Positions 45,981 to 57,000 of a stretch of 61,013 bases of DNA are shown here, one piece after another (positions within the stretch are counted from its first letter, which is position 1; the number at the start of each line of letters is the position of its first letter). The position numbers and the translations under genes were made by a program. Source of the stretch: Hyphochytrium catenoides (taxonomy: Eukaryota > Sar > Hyphochytriomycetes > Hyphochytriales > Hyphochytriaceae); contig FLMG01000982.1 of assembly GCA_900088475.1 (NCBI GenBank), positions 1 to 61,013 on the forward strand, in the 5' to 3' direction. The notes under the pieces are model-generated. The model saw nothing but the letters and a program-made list of their open reading frames with translations, was not told the origin of the DNA and did not search any database.

Positions 45981-47808
45981 ATGAAGGGGGAAAGCTGTGA
46001 AATTGCTGAGGTACCGGATTATTCCGCGATCTCTGAACAGCTTTCACACATCTATGAGCCTTCAGACGATACCTTCTTGTTCCTGGACGCTCTCCTGAAA
46101 GAGAAAGAGACTATCGTGTCCTCCGATCCTACGGTGTGCGTAGAACTAGGGTTCGTATGAGATATGCTGTGTGCTGCTGGCTACTCGGTCTCTCTTTCAC
46201 TCTGTGGGCTGACAGCTTATAAGCGGCAGGTCGTGCTTTGGGAGTCTAATTCGCGTTATTTCCCCACATGCTCTGTCTTTTGCTCTCCTCCTGCGTATCT
46301 CTCTGTGTCCTTTCATTCTCTTGTGCAAACCAATACTCTCTGTGTCTCTGTCTTCTGCTTAGCATACAGTCTCCTCTTGGCTCTCAGCTCCTCCCGAATA
46401 TCTTCTTAAGTAAGTTTGCCATGCCTCTCTTTAACACTTCCAACCTTTATGTGTAGAAGCGGCTCGGGGGTGGTCCTCACATATCTGGCAACGGAACTGG
46501 GCCTAACTTCCTCGTTTTTTCTTGCGCTTGACGTCAACATATTGGCTGCCCAAGCCACAATCAAAACTGCGAGATCAAACGGGGTAAGCCTAAAGGCGGC
46601 GGCTGGGTGCTCCAAGCCCTTCAGACGAGTTGTCCTCTTCTCCTCCATCCATTTGGAAGTATACCCTTTGGTATCCAATAAAGTCTTCCTTCCCCTTGCA
46701 GATTCCTCTTCGACACCTTCCATTCTCTCCAGGCCTCAAGTTCTCTCTACTAGGATTCTGCTTCACCTCTCAACTAGCGCGGACCCTCTTTCAAATAGTT
46801 CATGTCCGCGTCTACATTTTCTAACAGTGGACTCTGGATGAACCCCTCTCTTTTTAAAGGCTCATCTTTCTCTGTCTTTCTCACTACCCTTTTGTCTGCC
46901 TTTTCGCGTAGGCATCACACCTCGAAGCGGTGGTAACCGATCTCTTCTCCGCGCTGGGCACCCGCCTGCAGGTAGGAAGTCTGACCCTCCAACAGAGAGT
47001 ATATGACGATGCTCAGACTAAGCGTGTACAGCAAAAGGTGGATGTGCTGCTGTTCAACCCACCCTACGTACCAACTCCTAGCGAAGAAGTGGGCAGTAGG
47101 TGGGAAGCATCACATCTATCCTGTACCTCATGTGTTTGTCTCCACAATCGCTCTGCCATATGCCACAGTCCTGTAGAAGCCTTTAGGGCGTTCAAAACAT
47201 TGTTACTCTTGCGTTTTGTTGCCGTCAATCCCTTCATTTTACGTTTATAGGCCTGTGTGCTTGCTGACACTATCACCTTATAGAGATATTGCTGCCGCTT
47301 GGGCAGGGGGAAGAGACGGCAGGGAAGTCATAGACCGAGTCCTTCCCTTAATCGATGTAAGCTAATCTCCTATTTGTACGCCGTCGAACAACCCACAGAT
47401 GGAGCAGTGACTGAGATGCTCTGCCCTTCTCTTCTTTGTATAGAACTTGCTTAGTGCAGATGGTCTTTTCTATATGATCGTTGTCGAAGAGAACAAGCCC
47501 TTGGATATTGCTAGAATCATGAAAGCTCAAGGCTTTCGCACACAGGTATGGGACTTGAGACAAACGCGTGTCAGCGTCACGAACAGATCACGATGGATGG
47601 GGCGGAAGAGGTGGAGAACTTTTTAAATACAGTCATCAGCGGATGCCAATAGAGATCACTCCGTGGTCTGTAATATGGTATCTTATGTCTCTTTGATCTC
47701 CTCTCCTTGGGATAGAGAATCCTTCGCCGGCGTGCGCACAATGAAGATCTCTCGGTGCTGAAGATGTCTAGGCTCAAGGGCTCCCTAAAGGAGCCTAAGC
47801 CATCCTGA
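45981..47808 (+). CDS. N6AMT1: eRF1 glutamine methyltransferase, HemK family (N6AMT1/Mtq2)
   Basis: Six exons in phase: 45981-46150, 46457-46583, 46912-47099, 47284-47356, 47444-47545 and 47719-47808, 249 aa. Key motifs are 'IYEPSDDTFLFLDALL' (family N-terminus), the SAM-binding 'VELGSGSGVVLTYLATEL', acidic 'LALDVN', the catalytic NPPY in 'VDVLLFNPPYVPTPSEEVG', 'DIAAAWAGGRDGREVIDRVL' and a C-terminal 'NEDLSVLKMSR'. The enzyme, with Trm112, methylates the GGQ glutamine of release factor eRF1. Compared with human N6AMT1 it has an insert (TLQQRVYDDAQTKRVQQ) before NPPY. The extra Lys-rich tail (LKGSLKEPKPS) is also longer. The gene converges on the DA1-like gene, whose stop is 430 bases further. 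Confidence 0.94.
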
Positions 47809-48239
47809 CGCCAGCGGTTAAAAACACGATAGGACCTGCCTTCTTCCCCGGCAGCTTGGCGATCAACGATAGCCTGCACCAGATTGCTTCGATCTAACTT
47901 CGGGACGCCTCTTGTGAGGCTGGAGGTCTTCATCCTTTGCAAGGAAGATCTCTTCTTCCCTCAATACTGTCAAGTGTCGCCTGCAGGCCGTACATTTCAT
48001 AGGACTTCAATGCCCGTTTGAACCCTACTCCATACACCTACGTACGGAAGGAAGACCTAGATGAGCGATGACGAGATAAGGACAGGCCCGTACACGCAAT
48101 ATATCTTCTTGGACCATATAGGCATACGGAGAAGAGAATAAGAAGTTGCCACCAGATTGGTTACCGGTACTCTTCCTCCCCAAGTGCGGAAAAGAGTCAA
48201 AGCAAAATGTTTGTCGACAAGGACAATTCCAAAGTGCCA
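47809..48239. other. Convergent spacer
   Basis: Between the 3' ends of N6AMT1 (+) and the DA1-like gene (-). The minus-strand frames here (48025-48240) have no recognisable protein. Confidence 0.45.
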
Positions 48240-51065
48240 TCAGTACTTCGAAAGCCCGGCCAAAAATGTATGAAATGTACGGGTTTCGATGTCCTGGATT
48301 ACCTCGCTCTTGTCCTCCTCAATCTCGTGCATATAGAATCGACGTAGAGAAGCTTCATCGACAGCTCTTTGTCGCTTCCCTCCTATCTGGGATGGAAGGT
48401 CTGGATCTCCTTTCAAAGCTGCGCGATGCTTGAGCCATAAATAAGCGATAAGCTGGCAAACTCCTTCCTCTACCTAAGTTTTCAAACGTGTTTAGAAGAG
48501 GGCATTCGGGCTTCTTCTTTGTTTTTTTCCCGTCCCTCCTTCTCGCCTTCTCTCCTGCTCGTTGACCTGGCGATCCTCTTCTTAGCTAGCCTCATCACAA
48601 CCTCCAACGTCACGAAGAAACACTTACGACCTCTGACGAATAGCGTTCCTTCATCGTATGAGGATAGGCTACATACCTGAGGCGGCAGTTCTGAATGCAT
48701 CCTCTGATTCTGCTTGACCCACGCGTGAGTCAGTTCATGGGCTAGCACAGACCCACACAGGTCATAAGGAAGGCTGTGAAGAACCAGGATGGCAGTAACT
48801 TCACGCATCTAAGGAGACAGGAGGCACATCACGTTATCAACAGATCGGACATTGTCTCATGCTGATATTGCTTTTGCTTCACGTGTCGCGTGAGGGGTAC
48901 TGTGCAAGTGCAAGTATTGCCAAACATGATATTGTGCACCTTTCCTCCTGCCTATTTGCATCCTCCTCCCTTAGCTTACGTAGAAGTAAGTGTGGGGTGC
49001 TAGAAGTTATATTGTCATATCCAAAGGGACGACGTCGCCGCCCACAACGGCTAGATTTACCTCGAAAGTTTGACTTTGTCCTATTGGAATAGGCCCCAGT
49101 CTCCTTGTATGTGTCGTTCGGATGGTCTATTGAGAGAGCTTGTCATTAAAACTGGACGGACTGATAGATAGTACCATATGAAGTAGGATGACGGGATGGA
49201 AGATAAGTGTGCTCAAACAAGGAAGAGGCAACGAATGGAGCTGGCTGACTGGTTGATGCACCTCTGTTAGGCAAATGCCCATTGTAGTGGGCCGATTGCT
49301 GCAGGACACGACGTGCTCGTTTAGGGTCGTATGGTCCACTAGACTGATCGGGAATCTCTGCAGGCATAGAGCACAGAAAAGCAGGGGTGGCCAATAGAAA
49401 GAACGAGAATTGGATTCATCATACGCCACGGTAAAGATTGACCGAAGAGCGAGGAGATCTAAATCCACGTGGGAGTAGACAGCGGGCGAGTAGTGGGAAC
49501 AGAAGACCAGAATAGACACATCTTTAAAGTGTTCGAGTAGCCACTGCCCGAGGATGTAGATGGAGGAAAGCATCAAGCGATGGTGATTGCACCACATTCT
49601 ACCTTGTCCAGCCTCATGTTGAGTGCGCTAAAGAACTCCATCACGTCGTTTATGACTGGTTGAGCCTAAAGGTAGGCACAGTAGTTCATCTTAGAATACT
49701 GCTTCTCACACGTCACAAGGATGTCGGAACACAGAAAGCCAGAAGAGAGCCGGGTACAACGTTCTGATCGTGGTGAAGAAAGACATACAGGGCAACAGTC
49801 TATCCATCGTTGAACGAAGCATGGGATGGGAGAGAGAGTGCGAGAGTGCTCGGTGAAAACAAATCAAGCAAGAAAGAAGGCAGAAGCAGATATTGCATGC
49901 CTACCTCCTTGGTGTCAAGTACAATGTTTAAGGAGCAATCATGGCAAATTGTCCTTCCGTCTGAAAGGGTCACTAGAAGCTCGTTCTGAGTCTATTAGCC
50001 AGTACACAGTTAGTGCGGGAAGACCCTGCTGTAAGGGAGCTATCATGATCTCCGTACAGCTGCAGCCGCTGCCATCCTCCTTTCTTCCACTCACACCAGC
50101 CGCTTTATGAATCCTGCCCATCGTGTCTACAGTCTTGCAATCTCCCAATAGGAGAGTTTTTTGTTCTTTCCAAATCACATCACTTGACACTCTTCACTCG
50201 CCGCGAGCTGCATCATAAGACTTGTCCTCAATGGCGTACCTCTAGGCGCTTGCAGCTAAGACAGTGCCGCAGGTTCTCATGAGATGGACAGACTTTGTAG
50301 TTCCAAAAGCCATTGTGCTAAACAACAAAAGGGATTGGTCAATGCGGAAGCAGAAAGCGCACGTTCCTTCCATCCATCCCTTTCTCGCCTGTACTCTGGC
50401 ACTCTACTCTTCGTCGGTCACTCCTCTTGTTCTTGACGCTTGGTTACACCAACCTTGAATATGCAGGCGCCATCCTGTCTCCTTGGTAGAGGCTGGTGGC
50501 ATACGTAACATCTGCGGGAAAGAGTGCCCAGGCTTAGTACACAGACAGCGAGCAATCAATCACATCAGAGACGAACAAACCAACGGGGAGGAGCGGGGAT
50601 CTGGGGACTACGATTCAGGCTCTAATCGTGATAGAATTGCAAATGATAAAGGGTGTGGGATGCCTTCTAGATGATGACGGATGTATGTCGTTAATCTCAA
50701 AGAAGGATTTTAGATCGTCTGAGAAGGGGCCAGGCCATACTAAGCGATCTGATACCTCTCAAAGAAGAGCTCTCTATAGCAAATAGGGTGATACATTTCC
50801 CCATCGTCTCCAAGCTGGAACTGACCACCACTAGAGTCGAAGGACCGATGACAACCAACACAGACAAAGCAGTGTGGATGAAAGACCTTCCCTATGGCAC
50901 TGACAGAGGAGAACCTGCATAAGAATAGTTTTATCAGCAAACCATGATACGAACCGTACTGGTGCATCTTCTCTGACAAATGTGAAGAACTGACCCTAAA
51001 GGCCGGTGGCATCTGTCACAGAAGCTGGAACCGGGGACGGCGGCTGGGACTGCTCGCCGCGCCAT
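48240..51065 (-). CDS. DA1-like LIM-domain zinc metallopeptidase
   Basis: Exons in phase: 51065-50995, 50899-50756, 50511-50454, 50317-50240, 49991-49905, 49665-49603, 49357-49262, then one from 49080 down to about 48980, one at about 48808-48676, and a last exon 48386-48240. The joins around 48980 and between 48676 and 48386 are not resolved. A LIM domain comes first (FCDRCHRPL, 'KVFHPHCFVCVGCHRSF', 'YHPICYRELF'), then a second zinc module (RCYVCHQPL, 'FWNYKVCPSHE', HCLSCKRLE, 'DGRTICHDC'). After that, 'VMEFFSALNMRL' and 'GICLTE' match DA1 spacing. The peptidase motif is 'GSVLAHELTHAWV' (HExxH). Plant DA1 is a ubiquitin-activated peptidase that limits organ growth by cleaving regulators. No ubiquitin-interacting motif is seen N-terminal to the LIM domain. 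Role in this organism is unknown. Confidence 0.85.
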
Positions 51066-52426
51066 CTGAGGCTTGTTTGACCTTATGAAGTATCGTCTGA
51101 CTTCTAGCCTTGGTTATCTTCTACGCTTCTGTCTCCTATTCATCAAAGATAAGCATACAAGATGCAGAAGTTGCAAGGACGAATGCTCCCGAGCACTCTG
51201 ATCACGTTATCTACAGTCCAGAGATAAATGGATACCTGGCATTTCCCAGTCCGTCCCCTTAGACTTTTGTGCCCTTCTCGCACTTCCTGGCGTCGGACTT
51301 CACCGTCCTCTAGCAGTCAGAACCTCCCACATGAGTGAGCTTTGAACGCCCTTCCTCTACCAAGAACCTTCCCTTCACCAGCATGAGATCTCTATCTAGC
51401 GATGGTTACTTGGATGTCTGCGGGAGTCCTTTAATGATCACTGTTAACCAGAAGCCAAGGGAGCCACAAGGAAGGCGCCAGCGCGAAGCAAGAATCGAGT
51501 GCGCCTGCTCATGATGTTGGCGGGAGGACTATAAAAACACGAAAAGTCAGAAAGAGTCAGAATTCATCGACCTACGACTCCTGATCCTATACCGCCTATG
51601 AGTGACTCTAATCCTTTGACGTAGGGCAAGAGAAAACATCGTTATCTGAGGATAGTCCGGCCAGCAAAAAGTGAACGGCCCACTGTGCCACAAACCCTAA
51701 GCCTGGGCGCTTATTATCTTCGGTACTAGAACTCTAATAATAAATAACCATGAATGTCACCCCAACTGACAAGACTTTTCACAATGTACAGGCGCCTTGT
51801 GGAAATGGACGGGAAGTTGATGACGAGACGCAGACGTGGAGGACCCTTGGGTCTATCCCTTCAAGGGCTAGTATACTTCGCGCGCTGAGCCATCGAGAGC
51901 AGCCGATACGAACGACACCTAAAGTGGAGGCTTATCTAGTAGATAGGTAATACGAGTCATAGAGAGTGCTCTGGAGCCAAACAACTCGTTTCATTCAGAA
52001 GAGCAAGGTTGATAACAATCGAGGAGCAATCCTGCTCAGGTTTTCAAAGCCATAATGCGTGCATGAGCGTCTCCCGATTGCTACTGTTCTAGATGAAAGA
52101 GAGAGGACTCCTTCCGGACCGAGAGTGCTATAAAGTGCGCCAAGCCAAGGTCGCCACCAAAACGAGAACAGATAGGGAACAGCGTGCAAATGGACAGTGA
52201 TAGTAAATGCCTTTTTATATATGCAAATCAAGATTGAGGATGGGGGACGATGTGCATCGTCCAACCATCGGCAAGCCCCATCCTGTGATTGAGAGCCAAC
52301 CAATATGACAATCCTCCCTTGATGTGTTGGTCTACTCTTCCATAGAGATCCAGAGCCAAAAACTACGACCGATGGAAGACCAATGCCTCCACACATAGAT
52401 CACACGTGTTGGTCCGCCATGCCCCT
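51066..52426. other. Intergenic region without a recognisable gene
   Basis: Upstream of the DA1-like gene and downstream of the BAP31-like gene. The + frame at 51750-51950 (66 codons, MNVTPTDKTF) is unsupported. Confidence 0.45.
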
Positions 52427-53211
52427 CTATTCAGCTTTCTTGGTTCGATCCAGCTGTTGCCTCTTCACTTCAGCTTCCAGGTGCTTTTCGTGATCCTTGA
52501 GCTTGAGAACCTCCTTCTTCATGCTTTGAAGTCGGTAAAGGAACCAGTAGATCATGAACGTGAAGGTCGAGATCCAAAAATTTCTCTCCTGGCGCCATCT
52601 CTTGGCTTTGTTCTAAAATACCAGGGGGTAAGGCAATAGCTAAGAGGTGTATGAAGACTATAAGAGACACGTACAGTGATGTCAGTGAAAGCCGTATCTA
52701 CATGTGGGGACTTGTCCTTGTCCTGCTCTAGTTGCTTGGTGTAGAGCACGTAGAGGTCAGCTGCGGGAGAATAGAGAAAGGAGGGGTGAGCCATGAAAAT
52801 ATCTATACGTATGGAAGCCTGCTAACAAAAGGAACAAACGGCTTACATGCTGCATAGAAGAAGAGTCCGTATGTTATCACTGCGAAAAGCGACACCTGCC
52901 CAAGCTAGATGAACAGAGATGAGGAGCAAAGGTTAGTGTAACAATGGAGGGAAAGTACTACCTCACCTGCTTATAAATCAACTGGCCATCTCTGGAAGAC
53001 GACTCACCTTGATGCTCATAAGGAAGTCAACAAAGCGCAGCAGACCTCTGGACACACCACTTGGCAGTGGAAGAGTCAGCAGCAGCAGCCTATTGCAAAA
53101 TTCCAACCATTAGCCTCCAAGTAACACAATGACACTCAGTACACACGGCGCTTACAAGACTAGTGCCGGGGGTAGAAGCCCGTAAACAACGAAGGCCCAT
53201 GAGGTCATCAT
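52427..53211 (-). CDS. BAP31/BAP29-like ER membrane protein
   Basis: Five exons in phase: 53211-53156, 53089-53008, 52904-52847, 52760-52675 and 52612-52427, 155 aa. There are three hydrophobic segments (the first spans 'FVVYGLLPPALVLLLLLTLP', then 'VSLFAVITYGLFFYAA', then 'FWISTFTFMIYWFLY'). The third is preceded by the family-like 'KAKRWRQERNFWIS', equivalent to the K-x-x-R-x-Q-R-N-x-Y-I region of BAP31. A short coiled coil ends the protein ('SMKKEVLKLKDHEKHLEAEV'). BAP31-family proteins are ER chaperone/sorting receptors. This copy is short: the cytosolic tail is only ~35 residues and lacks caspase sites and a clear KKxx signal (it ends KKAE). All exons are shorter than 190 bases. Confidence 0.8.
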
Positions 53212-53259
53212 CTTTCCCAGGCTATCTTAAGGTGGAAGGAGCTGGTTTATCACTACTCT

Positions 53260-53830
53260 GATTGCTTGATGAGACTGGATCGTGCTAAGATGTCGGAGTC
53301 AAAGATCTTGTCCTGAAGATTGCCGCAAGCTCGGTAAGTTGAGAAATGGTTGAGAACATGCATGTCAGTCTCTAATGACAGCAAGATCAACACCAAGAAA
53401 GAACACGCGACCACGCTTATGATCGGAACAAAAGATACCGCCACCTGTATACAAAAGCTGGCCGAGCGCGAAGACGAGACAGAGCATGACTGCAACAAGA
53501 CAGAGCTAGTGGATATAGGTAGGGCTCGCCCAACCCCTGGGAAGATAGATATTGCGATCGTAAGTATGAGATATTTGACGTGGACTATCCTGGGAACAGT
53601 GCGACACAAACGGATCCGGTAACGCCGAATAATGCAGCTTTGAGAATCCTATTCTGCGAGCGTGGGCTCTGTCTGGAGTCTGGAGCATCATCCACACATA
53701 CCGGAATAACAATGAACATAACAAGGACGGCATCACCAAAGAAGATGTGCTACATTCATGATGATGAAGAACCTCCATGGGTTCCCACATCAGACATGGA
53801 AGGGAGGAAAGTCGACATGGTGTCAATGTA
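53260..53830 (-). CDS. Possible exons of a hydrophobic membrane protein
   Basis: Minus-strand frames include 'GDAVLVMFIVIPVCVDDAPD', 'ILKAALFGVTGSVCVALFPG' and 'VAVSFVPIISVVACSFLVLI', each like a membrane helix, and an end near 53250. They lie in different frames and would need splicing (one AG at about 53537 is possible). No family is recognised. Confidence 0.25.
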
Positions 53831-56800
53831 ACAAGAATAAATTTGATCAGCAGCAGCATGACTCTTCTACTATTTTATCATTATATAAAAAAACATGTGG
53901 CAGGTTAATTATAGAAAGCATCGACACCATTCAACATCGAGTGATGGTTGTCACGTTCATATTTTGCTAAATAAAGAGTTCATGGTCCATGGAGTACATA
54001 TGTATGGAGCATATAATATATTATAGCACTAATATTTTGCTAAATAAAGAGTGGATCCGCTGTTCTTATCGGGCACTGGCCATTGCAATCAATAAGAAGG
54101 CAGTACCCTTTACCGGACCTCATAGCTATCGTCGCCTAACCTAAATCGCTTGTCTCCCTTTTTTAAACCATTAGTAGGTTATCTCTAATCATCATTCTCT
54201 CATCTTGCTTTGCCACGCTCTGGTACCGCCGCTTAGATGATGATGATGACGTACTAGTTACTAAGTCTCGTTAACAGTGCTAAGTGTAGAAGAAGAACGG
54301 TGGATATACCGAAACGATGGTGATGTAGTACCCTGCACGTTGGAACTGGTTACATTTCCCGTGGCCCTTGGCCTCCACTTGGGACTCTTGTTGGTGATGA
54401 TTATACAATAACCACTACGCAGTCAGTAAATTGGCCTTCGCTGATTATTAATGATAAAATATTCTGAAGATCCTGTCTATTACCGCTTCCACAACAGTCA
54501 CCCTACGACTTTGTGAGTGCTGGTCCCGGCCTCGATATGGCAAAGCATTATGTAGAAGAACTGCTTCTGGAAGTGAGCACCACTCGAGGCTGCACTTCTA
54601 GTAGCATAAAACCTGCATCTGATCGTTTCAAGGAGCTCGAGAGGTTATTCTTATTGTGGACTCTGCTGTCCGTTAGAGCTGATAGTAGTTATGTAACGTG
54701 ACTTCCTCCTGCTGTCTCGCTCAACGCCGTTGCTCTAAGCCTCGAACGATTAGAGATGGAGAAAAGATAGGAAGATAAAACCTCCTTCGTCGCGTTAGCC
54801 TGGCAGGGATTGACATCACTTCAGGTGTGAGATGCATCCTCACCTTCATTGTCGTACACGACCTAGCTATGAATAGGGAGCTCTCGCGACTCGCCAGCAA
54901 AGAGAAGTCCCTATCAAGATAAGTCAGACTCCTTCAAGAGTCCTCCTCATCAGTATCAAGTGAATACCACCACATTCTTCAATTGCTGGTCAAGAATCAC
55001 TCCCTTCTCGCTGATGCACAACTAGGTGGATTGAAAGTGTATATACATTTCCCGTTGTTGCAGATATTTCCATGTTGTCTCCCTCCAAGGACTTGATGTG
55101 AACAGTCGAAAGTGCTCATGTGACCGAGCGTGATGCATTAGCACATCATCATCTTCACGTAACGCCCGCCGCTAATAACTCCTGGAACATCAACTGGACT
55201 TGTTCAGCAGAAGCTTCCCTACCCAGCAGTAGGGTGGCAAACTCACACAACTCACGCATAGAACGGCCAGGACAGGACTAGGACTACTGTCTCTTGGATA
55301 GCCCCCAACTTCTTCTTGATCATCATTAGTTACACTGCGTACTTGTAGAACTACAATAGACCATCTCCATCTCCAACAATGCCTTATAAATTACCTGGTA
55401 GGCAACCACTGGGTCTGAGAGCATTTCACTTGCCGCTGTGGAACACAATGAAACTCCTAGCCTCAACACTTCCATTGCAAATCTCAATCTTTGGGCTTTC
55501 TGGCAGCATGCGCTGACCGCGCAAGTTTAGAACGACCAGGCTCTATTGCCACTACTTGCCACCTCTATTATTACCTCTGAGATGCAGTTCAGGTCTTTCA
55601 CTTTTAACCTGGTCCTGCTTTCACCCACAGCAGCCTTCTAAACCCTCATAGTAAAAGGAACAGACCTTTTCTTCAGCCTCTTGGAATGTGGGAAAGAAAA
55701 TGTGCGTCCCAGCTTCTTGGCTATCATCATCTCAGGATAGCTCTCAGGATGCTTCCTACCTCCTTGGGAGAGCCAGTCCTTTTCTGCCTCTTGATACTTT
55801 CACAGCTGAAGACTATCCACTGAAATCTTTCCCAAGCCACCGAGAGCAGCGGCTGCGGGAGAAGAAAGAAAGAGGAAACTTTCATCGTGAAGGTTTACAC
55901 AAAAGTGCCTGTCTATGGAGCTTGTACAAGTTGTACAAGGGGCGGGACAATTCCACCAGTTCTATCGCTCATGACTTTTTGATCCTGAACTGACTCTTTT
56001 ACTACTCCTAGTTTCTTCTACTTCAGGCCTTGTCTGCATGCAATGCCCGACCCAGCCCTGCTCTAATCTAGAATGAGAGAAGGGTGTTTCATCTTCTGAC
56101 TCTTAATCTACCGATACTAAAGGAATGTTCCCGAATCCTAGTAGTGATTGGAATCGAAGTAGAAATGCTGATATCTTTTATTTACTGGCATCGTTTGTGA
56201 ATTCAATCTGTGTTTCATCCGGTTCTAGAGTGAGACCCAAGAATAACCGGATGGCTGTCTGCCAATGTAATCCTGAGAAGTGCCGTTGTTCTTAGGCTAC
56301 GCAAGATAGGAAAATAGATTGGCCAATAAGAGGACGGGGCTAAGCTGAAGCCTGCGTACTCACCCTTATAAGTGCACTAATTCGAGTGTAGTAATATCCG
56401 CGTAACGGATAACTCAATAGACTCAGAACACCCTGTATCCCTTTCTGGCATAGTAATACTCAGGGGGTGAGATCTGAGATAGCCCAGGCCAACTCATCTT
56501 TCCTTGGCGACAGGGCAAGGTCGGACGTTTCTGATGCTGGAGCTTCGCTTCCGTCGAACTCTGGCACCACAGGGCCAGAGACCCAGACCCTGAGAGCCTG
56601 TGGATGGGTCTTAGAGCAACCCTGTTAGATCACAGTGGAGGCCTCCATTGAAAGGAGACGGGTCGCTCTAGAGCCGAATATGAACCTCTCGAAACTATCT
56701 ATGTTCAGAGCTGGTCGGTGCTGGTGTCATCAGCTTATTATTCGTTAGAAGAAAAGCTGGACCCAGCTTCGATGGCACTTAGCCTCTTTCCCGCTCCATC

Positions 56801-57000
56801 CTCCATCCAGGACAGCGCCACTTACCGCAGACGCTGTCCTGCTTCCCAATCTCCTTTCACTTTCACAGCTGACAATACTATTGCAGACAGGCTTAGAGTT
56901 AGATTAGATTGCTCAAGGTGATGTTTTAGGGCGGCTGGCGGTATTCCAGACTCCAGCAGTTAAAGATCATCGGGGAGCCGCTACGCCGCAATATTGCAAG
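53831..57000. other. About 3.2 kb without a recognisable gene
   Basis: AT-rich around 53850-54060, with a repeated ATTTTGCTAAATAAAGAGT at 53960 and 54032. Open frames at 54513-54701, 55688-55993 and 56718-56921 are short and without known motifs. This is the longest apparently gene-free stretch in the window. Its right end is the promoter region of the EEP gene. No tRNA or rRNA sequence was recognised. Confidence 0.5.

Noticed and set aside
49146-49597. Two minus-strand frames of 156 and 82 codons, read as unspliced proteins
   Set aside because: Only the portion 49357-49262 is an exon of the DA1-like gene; the rest is intron sequence read through.
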